The position numbers and the translations under genes were made by a program. Shown here piece by piece: positions 1 to 4,704 of a DNA stretch of 9,796 bases; the first letter of the stretch is position 1, and each line of letters starts with the position of its first letter. The notes under the pieces are model-generated. The model searched no databases and was not told the DNA's origin. It saw only the letters and a list, made by a program, of their open reading frames with translations. Source of the stretch: Microcaldota archaeon (lineage in GTDB: Archaea > Micrarchaeota > Micrarchaeia > Anstonellales > Bilamarchaeaceae); NCBI GenBank assembly GCA_013425425.1, contig JACCLJ010000123.1, positions 1 to 9,796 of the forward strand, given 5' to 3'.

Positions 1-684
1 TCATACAATCCCCTCTTGATCAATAAATCCCAATGCTTCGACAACCCTTCCGAGCTCGTAAGCCGTGCTTTTTTCACCGGTGACATAACCCTTGATGTTC
101 GCCACCGTGCCGTAAGCGACAAAACCCACGCCCATATTGACGGTTCCCCGGTTTCCCTTCACCTTCAGCGCATCTTCCAGTGCCTTTACCTCGTCGTCGT
201 CTGCCCTGTAGTGGGTGAGAAAGCCTTTATTCGTGGCGATGCAGGCGCTTCCGACCGTGCTGTAGCCGGCAATCTTAATCGGAACCAGTTCCACCCCGAG
301 CGCATCCTCCATCTTCGCCCTCTCCCCTTTCGAAATATGCACGTTGATTATCCCGCCCTTGTCATTCACGCATATGTTGTTTCCGTTTGCATTATGCTTG
401 TCCCCGGATTTATAGGCATTGATGCCGAGTCTCCTGATCGCGGCGCATTCCTCTTCGGTAGCTATGTTCGGCAGTATTATCCCCTTTTTGTTCATCGCCG
501 CATATACCCCTATGAGATTCGATTCGCCTATGCTGGCCTTGGCTATTTTCGTTCCGAGGAACGCCATCTTATCCTCGAATTTTTTCAGGCTGTCCACTGG
601 AAGCAGCGTAATTTCGTCATTCGTTTTGACGAACATGCCAATCCACGGATTGCCGAAATAATCGCACTTCCTCATCTTGCTCAC
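1..684 (-). CDS. eif6: Translation initiation factor 6 (aIF6/eIF6)
   Basis: Archaeal aIF6 binds the large ribosomal subunit and stops it joining the small subunit too early. The 227-residue protein has the family's usual length and its internally repeated pattern: the N-terminal RKCDYFGNPWIG block, then repeats ending in phrases such as NKKGIILP, NDKGGIINV and TNKGFLTHY, the loops of the five-fold pentein fold. It is the last visible gene of the eS19 operon. Its GTG start at 684 overlaps the eL31 stop codon (GTGA), which suggests translational coupling. An in-frame ATG at 675, just before RKCDYFG, is a possible alternative start with GTGAG upstream. The gene is complete, with a TGA stop at bases 3-1. 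Family assignment is secure; the exact start is not. Confidence 0.95.
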   Translation of the reverse strand: MSKMRKCDYFGNPWIGMFVKTNDEITLLPVDSLKKFEDKMAFLGTKIAKASIGESNLIGVYAAMNKKGIILPNIATEEECAAIRRLGINAYKSGDKHNANGNNICVNDKGGIINVHISKGERAKMEDALGVELVPIKIAGYSTVGSACIATNKGFLTHYRADDDEVKALEDALKVKGNRGTVNMGVGFVAYGTVANIKGYVTGEKSTAYELGRVVEALGFIDQEGIV

Positions 685-1166
685 ACATTCTTGTCGTGCT
701 CCATCGTTTTCCGTGCAGCATCCTCTGTCTTTGCCTTCTCTTCCGTAATCGCCTTATGCGCCTCTTTCTGCATAAGCGCCGCCTCTTCCTTCACAATCTC
801 CTCCCTCTTGAGCGCTTCCTTCTTCTTTTCTTCCGGCTTCTCTTTCGGCGCTTCCTTGGGCTTCTCCTCTTTTTTGGGCGCTTCCTTCTTCGGCTCTTCT
901 ATCTTCTCGTCGGCAAGATAAGCTTTTACCCTCCCGTCCTCCTTTATCACTCTTATCTTCACCCTTCTCGGGGGTTTCTGTATGCTCCTTTTCCACAGGC
1001 TGTTGTTGAGCGCAATGCTGAGCTTTATGTCCTCCTCGTCGGCCTTCATATGCCGCACTATAAATGCCCTGAGCAGCTTGACCGCCCTCCTTGTCCTCTT
1101 CGTCCTCACGTATTGGTATGCCTTGCCGAGCGGAACAGTATAGATCCTTTCCAGTTTTTCAGCCAT
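681..1166 (-). CDS. rpl31e: Large-subunit ribosomal protein eL31 with long charged C-terminal tail
   Basis: Residues 1-89 match eL31, a protein near the peptide exit tunnel: LERIYTVPLGKAYQ, then RTKRTRRAVKLLRAFIVRHMK, then IKLSIALNNSLWKR and a basic beta segment. The family is normally about 85-95 residues in archaea, but this protein has 161. Residues 90-161 form a low-complexity Lys/Glu/Ala/Pro tail predicted to be disordered or a single charged helix. The start lies 4 bases after the eL39 stop, and its GAGGAA ribosome-binding site sits inside the end of eL39. Its TGA stop overlaps the GTG start of aIF6. The core identity is clear; the role of the tail is unknown. Confidence 0.95.
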   Translation of the reverse strand: MAEKLERIYTVPLGKAYQYVRTKRTRRAVKLLRAFIVRHMKADEEDIKLSIALNNSLWKRSIQKPPRRVKIRVIKEDGRVKAYLADEKIEEPKKEAPKKEEKPKEAPKEKPEEKKKEALKREEIVKEEAALMQKEAHKAITEEKAKTEDAARKTMEHDKNV

Positions 1167-1170
1167 AAGA

Positions 1171-1335
1171 TCATTCCTCGTCTGTTATGTGGAGCTTGTC
1201 CGTCCTCCACTCCCTCCTGTACCTGTTGGTGGTTACTCTCCTGTTCGTCTTTAGGAAAATGAACGGAGGCATCCTCTTGTTCTTCCTGATTGCCTTCGCG
1301 AGCCTTTTCTTCTTGTTCAGTCCTTTTTTGCCCAT
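1171..1335 (-). CDS. rpl39e: Large-subunit ribosomal protein eL39
   Basis: This small ORF encodes 54 residues and begins MGKKGLNKKKRLAKAIRKNK. It continues with MPPFIFLKTNRRVTTNRYRR and REWRTDKL, the eL39 signature (usual length about 51). eL39 lines the exit tunnel of the large subunit and is almost entirely basic, apart from the short DEE end seen here. The ATG at 1335 is preceded by an AGGTG ribosome-binding site with a 5-base spacer. It lies 25 bases after the PDCD5-family gene and 4 bases before eL31, in the standard archaeal order. The last codons (GAC GAG GAA TGA) also carry the ribosome-binding site of eL31. Confidence 0.96.
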   Translation of the reverse strand: MGKKGLNKKKRLAKAIRKNKRMPPFIFLKTNRRVTTNRYRREWRTDKLHITDEE

Positions 1336-1360
1336 AAAAACACCTTTTGCTTATGAAGCA

Positions 1361-1669
1361 TCATTTTTTGTGAAACGTTATCCTTGCTTCGTGTTCCGTC
1401 TTGCTTTTCAGCGACTGGATGAGAAAAACGATTTCCCCATCCGTTATTTTTCTCCGCACCTGCCTGAAAGCAGCAAGCGCGCGCTGCGCGACTGCAAGGT
1501 AGAATTCCTTGTTCGCGTAGCTTACGTTCATCATCCGTTCATACGCCGCTTCATCGAGCGCGATTCTCAGGGCCGCTTTCAGCTGTTCTTCGGCCTTTGC
1601 GGCGTCCATCCTTTTTTTCTGCTCTTCACTCCTTCTTTTCCTTAGCTCTTCCGCATCCTCTTCAGCCAT
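1361..1669 (-). CDS. PDCD5/TFAR19-family nucleic-acid-binding protein
   Basis: The protein has 102 residues. The N-terminus is acidic then basic and helical (AEEDAEELRKRRSEEQKKR). A compact helical core from about residue 28 to 95 carries the family-like LDEAAYERMMNV, FYLAVAQRALA and KITDGEIVFLIQSL segments. Archaeal members of the PDCD5 family are three-helix-bundle proteins thought to bind DNA; their cellular role is poorly defined. The ATG at 1669 shares one base with the eS19 stop (TGATG), so translation is probably coupled to eS19. A much longer reading frame runs upstream from 1921, but that part is antisense-frame overlap with eS19 and lacks family similarity, so the short start is preferred. 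The invariant position between eS19 and eL39 supports the call. Confidence 0.92.
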   Translation of the reverse strand: MAEEDAEELRKRRSEEQKKRMDAAKAEEQLKAALRIALDEAAYERMMNVSYANKEFYLAVAQRALAAFRQVRRKITDGEIVFLIQSLKSKTEHEARITFHKK

Positions 1670-2079
1670 CAGCCGCTTACCTCTTTTGCAGCATTGTCGA
1701 GAAGCTTCCTTCCTTTTGCCGTGAGGCTTCGCCCGACCTTCTCCTTTGCCATGAATCCTGCCTTTTCGAGCTCCTGCATCGCCTTCCTTATGGTGGAGCC
1801 TCCCGCACGCATTTGCCTTTCGGGCCTTACGCCCCTTCTCTTCCTTCCGCCGTAGTGCCTTCTCAGCCTTCCGGTGCCGACCTTGGTCCTGGCGTATGCC
1901 TGCCAGAGAATAGAAGCGCACCTGGCGTACCAGAAATCATCCTGTTCCGGAGGCCTCGAGCAATGTGCACCGCTCTTCACCAGCCCTACGAATGCCGGTT
2001 TCGCGATCTTCGCATCCTTCAGCCTTTCAGCCACCTTGGCTATGAGCCTGTTTGTTTCTACGTCATATGCAGTTACCAC
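1669..2079 (-). CDS. rps19e: Small-subunit ribosomal protein eS19
   Basis: The 136-residue protein is clearly eS19. It has DFWYARCASILWQAY at residues 48-62, RLRRHYGGRKRRGVRPE at 71-87, and the winged-helix end STIRKAMQELEKAGFM followed by GRSLTAKGRKLLD. eS19 acts in assembly of the small-subunit head. It begins at GTG (2079), with a strong GAGGTG ribosome-binding site at 2090-2085 and a 5-base spacer. It is the first gene of the operon eS19 - PDCD5 - eL39 - eL31 - aIF6. The upstream region is shared with a divergent gene, and a TATA-like TTTAAATA on the minus strand (2141-2134) could drive the operon with a leader of about 32 bases. Confidence 0.96.
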   Translation of the reverse strand: MVTAYDVETNRLIAKVAERLKDAKIAKPAFVGLVKSGAHCSRPPEQDDFWYARCASILWQAYARTKVGTGRLRRHYGGRKRRGVRPERQMRAGGSTIRKAMQELEKAGFMAKEKVGRSLTAKGRKLLDNAAKEVSG

Positions 2080-2084
2080 AAATA

Positions 2085-2090
2085 CACCTC
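2085..2090 (-). promoter_or_regulatory. Ribosome-binding site of eS19
   Basis: GAGGTG on the minus strand lies 5 bases before the GTG at 2079. It fixes this non-ATG start, since no ATG lies in frame upstream. Confidence 0.8.
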
Positions 2091-2133
2091 TCTAAAGTAT
2101 ACGTTTGGCAGGGTTTATTTTAATAATGACATT

Positions 2134-2141
2134 TATTTAAA
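2134..2141 (-). promoter_or_regulatory. Putative TATA box for the eS19 operon
   Basis: TTTAAATA on the minus strand is centred about 58 bases before the eS19 GTG. Transcription would begin near 2112 and give a leader of about 32 bases that includes the ribosome-binding site. A second AT-rich block near 2120 is an alternative. Confidence 0.5.
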
Positions 2142-2151
2142 GGTTCCCCTT

Positions 2152-2161
2152 CTTATAAAAT
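2152..2161 (+). promoter_or_regulatory. Putative TATA box for the basic H1-like protein
   Basis: CTTATAAAAT is centred about 25 bases before the ATG at 2182. Transcription would then begin at or next to the start codon, although a GGTGAT ribosome-binding site is also present at 2172-2177. A start further upstream, from the TTATTTAAA at about 2133-2141, is also possible. Confidence 0.5.
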
Positions 2162-2181
2162 CCGTCTTCTTGGTGATTCAG

Positions 2182-2421
2182 ATGTCTGAAAAAGGCGAGG
2201 AACTGGTGAGGAGCCTCATAAGAAAGCTAGGCGAAAGCGCCCCGGCAAAAGTTGGGATGCCTGAAAGGAGCACGTCTGTGAAACGGGGCAAGGCAAAGAA
2301 AAAAACGAAGCCGGCTCCGGAGGCGAGAAAGGAAAAGCCGAAGGCAAAAGCCATGCCCAAGGCGAAAACCCCTCCAAAGAAAGCACCTGCAAAGAAAGCG
2401 AAGCCGAAAAAGAAAAGGTAA
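2182..2421 (+). CDS. Small basic protein with histone-H1-like Lys/Ala/Pro tail
   Basis: This is a 79-residue protein of unknown function. Residues 1-20 (SEKGEELVRSLIRKLGES) look like a short amphipathic helix. From about residue 33 onward it is almost only Lys, Ala, Pro and Arg in irregular KAK/PKK/APAKK repeats, as in histone H1 tails and bacterial H1-like proteins. Such tails bind nucleic acids non-specifically in the proteins where they have been studied; that this one does is inference. The reading frame is open far upstream to 1597, but that part is antisense to ribosomal genes. The ATG at 2182 has a GGTGAT ribosome-binding site with a 4-base spacer and lies just downstream of TATA-like sequences. 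It is divergent from eS19. Confidence 0.75.
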   Translation: MSEKGEELVRSLIRKLGESAPAKVGMPERSTSVKRGKAKKKTKPAPEARKEKPKAKAMPKAKTPPKKAPAKKAKPKKKR

Positions 2422-2431
2422 TCGGCAAAAA

Positions 2432-2974
2432 TCAACGCGTCAATTTATTCTTCTTCGGCATCTCTGCCGTTTTCATTTTTGCTGGAATTCTTGGTCTGTT
2501 CCATTCAAGGCTGGAAATCCTGCCGTTCTTATACAGGAAATCCATCCTGTTGTCTATATCCCTTACGAGCTCGAAAATCCCGTCATACTGCGCCTGTACG
2601 CTCAACGGCCTGGACTTCGAGTCCTCGAGCAGGTTTTCTATCGTTTTCTGGAGGCTGCGGAGCTTGCCGGCAGATTCGCACTTGGTTATGAAATCGTTGA
2701 ACGCCCAGTACGAACCCCTCCAGATATCGTTATCATCGCTCTGCAGCAATTCCCTTATCCCGTCCCATCTTTCATTTTCAGCGTAATGCCGCGCCATGGC
2801 TTCTGCGGCGCCGTTTCTGATGTGCCCGTTGCCGTGCTCAAGCAATGCACTTGCGTCATTCTCCCGCCCTTCTTTCAGAAAGGACTCCGCAAGCCTGAGC
2901 GCCCGGGTTGCCTTGTAATCGCAATGTATGTCTTCTATCGCCTCGATTTCCTCAATCTCCCCCATAAATGCCAT
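2432..2974 (-). CDS. Hypothetical helical protein, HEAT-repeat-like
   Basis: The protein has 180 residues, is not recognised as a named family, and appears entirely helical. Residues 25-60 (RLAESFLKEGRENDASALLE, then HIRNGAAEAMARHYA) and the following WDGIRELLQSDDNDIWRGS segment have the rhythm of HEAT/ARM-type helical pairs, which usually serve as protein-binding scaffolds. The C-terminal 25 residues are basic. There is no signal peptide or membrane span, so it is probably cytoplasmic. It converges with the H1-like gene (10 bases between stops) and diverges from the two-span membrane protein gene. Two starts are possible: ATG at 2974, or ATG at 2965, which would be leaderless from the TTTTAAA box at 2995-2989. 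Neither has a clear ribosome-binding site. Confidence 0.75.
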   Translation of the reverse strand: MAFMGEIEEIEAIEDIHCDYKATRALRLAESFLKEGRENDASALLEHGNGHIRNGAAEAMARHYAENERWDGIRELLQSDDNDIWRGSYWAFNDFITKCESAGKLRSLQKTIENLLEDSKSRPLSVQAQYDGIFELVRDIDNRMDFLYKNGRISSLEWNRPRIPAKMKTAEMPKKNKLTR

Positions 2975-3103
2975 ATTATATAAAACCGTTTAAAAAAGCT
3001 GTGTCAGAATCTGTCTTTTTAATATTCGATTCGCCCTCGTTTTCCCAACGTTTTTTTCCCAAAACCTTTTTATTGCTTTTTGCCGCAGTAATACCAGGGT
3101 GGT

Positions 3104-3574
3104 ATGGTGTATAAGAACAAATTTGTAAGTCTGGTGCTGGCCGTTATCGGCGCGGTGCTGGTCATCGGCGGACTTTATTTTGCGATTTCCTACCTGAACA
3201 ATCTTGGGCAGGGAGTCATCAATTTCGTTTCGGTCAACAACGTCAACACGATTTCCAGATGCGGAATCGTCGTTCCTGAGGAGTTCATCGCGTTCAGGGA
3301 CCATTTCGCCACAGGTGTTCTTCCGGTGCTCTATCTCGGATTTCCGATTGCGGTGATACTGATATCCATAGTCATGTTCCTCAGCGGCTACTATTTCGGA
3401 AAGAGCAGGTTTGAGGATGACATGGAAAAAGAGGTAAAGAAGCAGAAGGAAATCGAAGAGGAAGTGAAGAAGAGAGCCGTTGTAAAGAAACCGAAGGAAG
3501 AAACGGAAGAAGAGCCTGCGGAAGAGGAGGCTCCAGAAGAAGAGGAGAAATCGAGAAAAGCGAAGAGAAGGTAG
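3104..3574 (+). CDS. Two-span membrane protein with charged cytoplasmic tail
   Basis: This 156-residue protein belongs to no family I recognise. A hydrophobic span at about residues 8-30 follows a basic N-terminus (MVYKNK). A polar loop of about 40 residues with a single Cys comes next, then a second span at about 72-97. Residues 100-156 are highly charged: first a Lys/Glu stretch likely to form a coiled coil, then an acidic run and a basic end (KSRKAKRR). Positive residues beside the first span suggest both ends are cytoplasmic with the loop outside. TATA-like TTTTTATT at 3067-3074 lies about 33 bases before the ATG. A GGGTGGT run touches the ATG, so the next codon (GTG at 3107) is an alternative start. 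It is followed by eL40 with its own promoter. Confidence 0.8.
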   Translation: MVYKNKFVSLVLAVIGAVLVIGGLYFAISYLNNLGQGVINFVSVNNVNTISRCGIVVPEEFIAFRDHFATGVLPVLYLGFPIAVILISIVMFLSGYYFGKSRFEDDMEKEVKKQKEIEEEVKKRAVVKKPKEETEEEPAEEEAPEEEEKSRKAKRR

Positions 3575-3578
3575 CCCC

Positions 3579-3586
3579 TTTTAAAG
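3579..3586 (+). promoter_or_regulatory. Putative TATA box for eL40
   Basis: TTTTAAAG just after the stop of the membrane-protein gene would place transcription initiation near 3608. That leaves a leader of about 20 bases holding the GGTGAG ribosome-binding site at 3617-3622. Confidence 0.5.
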
Positions 3587-3627
3587 AATATCCATTCAAA
3601 TATGCTGAGCACACACGGTGAGTTATA

Positions 3628-3783
3628 ATGGGAAAATTTCCTGAAGCAGATGCAACGATAGCCGCGGTTTCGATATGCAGGAGATGCAAGACAAGGAACA
3701 AGAGGAATGCCGAGAAATGCAGGAAATGCGGCTCTCCGTATCTCAGGCCGAAGAACAAGGAGATCAAGGCGAAGAAGGCGTAA
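3628..3783 (+). CDS. rpl40e: Large-subunit ribosomal protein eL40 (zinc ribbon)
   Basis: The gene encodes 51 residues and begins MGKFPEADATIAAVSICRRC. It has the eL40 zinc-ribbon pattern: Cys17 and Cys20 (CRRC), then Cys31 and Cys34 (CRKC), followed by GSPYLRPKNKE. eL40 binds zinc and sits on the large subunit near the factor-binding site. In eukaryotes it is made fused to ubiquitin; in archaea, as here, it stands alone. The ATG is preceded by GGTGAG with a 5-base spacer. The pyrimidine-rich stretch at 3784-3820, including T runs at 3788-3791 and 3797-3801, follows the stop and may end its transcript while also holding the tRNA promoter. Confidence 0.95.
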   Translation: MGKFPEADATIAAVSICRRCKTRNKRNAEKCRKCGSPYLRPKNKEIKAKKA

Positions 3784-3787
3784 TCTC

Positions 3788-3795
3788 TTTTAAAT
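3788..3795 (+). promoter_or_regulatory. Putative TATA box for tRNA-Glu
   Basis: TTTTAAAT is centred about 30 bases before the first base of the tRNA. Initiation would fall about 5 bases upstream of the mature 5' end, a normal archaeal tRNA promoter layout. Confidence 0.55.
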
Positions 3796-3861
3796 CTTTT
3801 TCTTTCTTATCTTCTCTTCTAGCTCCTGTAGTCTAGACCGGTCAAGGACAACGGACTCTCA

Positions 3862-3937
3862 AGGCTTTTTGGCTTTGTTTATTCTGATGCCAAAAACCCT
3901 GGAAAAAGGCCTGAGTATTTTCTCAGGTTTCAGGGAA
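3862..3937 (+). other. tRNA intron 1, 76 nt, at position 37/38
   Basis: This is a canonical-site intron with a good bulge-helix-bulge. Anticodon-loop bases 32-35 (CTCT, 3856-3859) pair with AGGG (3932-3935) as the 4-bp central helix, one pair being T-G. The 3-base bulges are CA|A on the 5' side and AA|C on the 3' side. The outer helix is the anticodon stem. The inner helix next to the bulges is weak (3863-3864 with 3930-3931). The intron also holds two internal hairpins: TTTTTGGC (3866-3873) with GCCAAAAA (3889-3896), and CCTGAG (3910-3915) with CTCAGG (3922-3927). Confidence 0.88.
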
Positions 3938-3958
3938 CTCCGTAAACTCGGGTTCAAA

Positions 3959-3997
3959 TGCTTGGCCTGGCAGCCAAACTCGCCAGCAAGCTGTCAA
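3959..3997 (+). other. tRNA intron 2, 39 nt, in the T-loop (position 59/60)
   Basis: Without this insertion TTCAA AT joins directly to CCCGG and completes the T arm. The intron folds as GCTTG (3960-3964) with CAAGC (3987-3991), then CTGGC (3967-3971) with GCCAG (3982-3986), and a 10-base loop. That inner helix fixes the splice site: both 3-base bulges are AAT, cut AA|T at 3958/3959 and 3997/3998, and the T-stem is the outer helix. The central helix is relaxed, with only C3955-G3993 and A3956-T3992 pairing out of four. By sequence alone the junction could lie anywhere from 57 to 60, since the repeated AAT makes it ambiguous. Confidence 0.82.
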
Positions 3998-4012
3998 TCC
4001 CGGCAGGAGCAA

Positions 4013-4019
4013 TTTTTTT
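4013..4019 (+). terminator. T-run terminator after tRNA-Glu
   Basis: A run of seven T begins two bases after the last paired base of the tRNA. This is the usual archaeal termination signal for a tRNA transcript. Confidence 0.6.
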
Positions 4020-4027
4020 ATCCATCC

Positions 4028-4273
4028 TCAGAATCCAAGTCCTAGGAAATGGATAAGCAGAACCAGCAGGACGCCGAGTATGCCGCCGACCGCAACAATC
4101 CCGACTGAAAAGATATTAATCGGTATGCCAAGCCCGAAGAAGAAGTTCAGGATAACGAATATGATAATGCCCGCGATCGAGTTCGCTATTATATATATGG
4201 GGTTCTTCAGGAACCTAAATATCAGGTAGACTATCAAAAGCGCGATTAATAATCCCACTAATCCACCAATCAT
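4028..4273 (-). CDS. BofA-like small membrane protein (downstream copy)
   Basis: The protein has 81 residues from the ATG at 4273 and is almost wholly hydrophobic, with two to three spans. The pattern NPIYIIANSIAG, LNFFFGLGIPIN, then a glycine-rich GGILGVLL segment matches the BofA family. That family is named for the Bacillus inhibitor of pro-sigma-K processing; archaea have no sigma-K, so the archaeal role is unknown. The frame extends to a GTG at 4282, but that GTG is part of the GAGGTG ribosome-binding site lying 6 bases before the ATG, so the ATG is preferred. It begins 10 bases after the stop of its upstream paralogue, so the two form an operon made by tandem duplication. Confidence 0.8.
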   Translation of the reverse strand: MIGGLVGLLIALLIVYLIFRFLKNPIYIIANSIAGIIIFVILNFFFGLGIPINIFSVGIVAVGGILGVLLVLLIHFLGLGF

Positions 4274-4283
4274 AATGTACACC

Positions 4284-4541
4284 TCATACGAATGCTATTT
4301 TCATCAATCTCAATATGATTATCAACAGAAGGCCGACAATGCCGCCGATAGCCACTATCAGAATGGTAATTATGTTGATCGGAATCCCCAGGCCGAAGAT
4401 GGCGTTGAGGAGGAACATGATGACAATCGCTATGATCGAGTTGATGATCAGCGCAATCGGATTCTGGATGAACACAAGCAGTAACCAGAGTATAATCAGA
4501 GCAACTATGATAGTCCCGACTTCTATGTACTTCGTTGACAT
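4284..4541 (-). CDS. BofA-like small membrane protein (upstream copy)
   Basis: This 85-residue paralogue of the following gene shares NPI..I.NSI, LN..FGLGIPINI, IVA.GGI.G and a Leu/Ile-rich end. A short polar N-terminus (MSTKYIEVG) precedes a hydrophobic span at about residues 10-28, and two further hydrophobic stretches follow, the second beginning after the conserved GIPIN turn. Family assignment to BofA rests on the LN..FG..IPIN motif. No ribosome-binding site is evident before the ATG at 4541. A TATA-like TTTTTAAT lies about 25 bases upstream, suggesting a leaderless mRNA. It diverges from the GAP-like membrane protein gene. Confidence 0.8.
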   Translation of the reverse strand: MSTKYIEVGTIIVALIILWLLLVFIQNPIALIINSIIAIVIMFLLNAIFGLGIPINIITILIVAIGGIVGLLLIIILRLMKIAFV

Positions 4542-4562
4542 GACTAGACGACCCAGTCAAGC

Positions 4563-4570
4563 ATTAAAAA
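4563..4570 (-). promoter_or_regulatory. Putative TATA box for the BofA-like operon
   Basis: TTTTTAAT on the minus strand is centred about 25 bases before the ATG at 4541. Transcription would begin at the start codon itself. Confidence 0.5.
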
Positions 4571-4675
4571 TCATCCGTTCATTTCAAAATTATCGAATTA
4601 CGATTTCCTCTGATTTCTTTTTTTGGCATAAATCACAGACGATATTCCCATAAATCGATTTGTCAAAGCATATTC

Positions 4676-4686
4676 TTTTTATATAT
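4676..4686 (+). promoter_or_regulatory. TATA box that sets the start of the GAP-like gene
   Basis: TTTTTATATAT is centred about 24 bases before the ATG at 4705. Because this promoter lies inside the longer open frame (TTG at 4660), the true start must be downstream, and a leaderless ATG at 4705 fits. Confidence 0.6.
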
Positions 4687-4704
4687 TCGCTGGAATTCCA
4701 TGTC

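Larger units (their letters stand above)
3822..4011 (+). tRNA. tRNA-Glu (anticodon CTC) with two introns
   Basis: The acceptor stem is perfect: GCTCCTG (3822-3828) with CAGGAGC (4004-4010), discriminator A at 4011, CCA not encoded. The D arm is GTCT/GGAC with a D-loop holding GG at 3840-3841. The anticodon stem ACGGA (3851-3855) pairs with TCCGT (3939-3943), five of five. Removing 3862-3937 gives the loop CTCTCAC with anticodon CTC (3858-3860), the typical Glu loop form. The variable loop is AAAC. The T-stem TCGGG (3948-3952) pairs with CCCGG (3999-4003) with one T-G pair. Removing 3959-3997 restores a TTCAAAT T-loop. The spliced product is 75 nt and is a normal class I tRNA. A T run follows directly. 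Unspliced, the gene would look broken to simple tRNA finders. Confidence 0.93.

Noticed and set aside
1597..2181. Long plus-strand frame upstream of the H1-like protein, in frame with it.
   Set aside because: It is antisense to eS19 and the PDCD5-family gene. The promoter and ribosome-binding site at 2152-2177 show that the gene starts at 2182.
3602..3628. Eight-codon upstream ORF ending TAATG on the eL40 start codon.
   Set aside because: The TATA box at 3579-3586 would place transcription initiation at about 3608, after the ATG of this ORF, and the overlap alone is not enough.
3884..3914. Possible C/D-box guide RNA inside the first tRNA intron (CTGATG followed by CTGA).
   Set aside because: The C-box match is incomplete (CTGATGC against RTGATGA), the D-box CTGA is buried in a strong hairpin, and no terminal stem or second box pair is visible.
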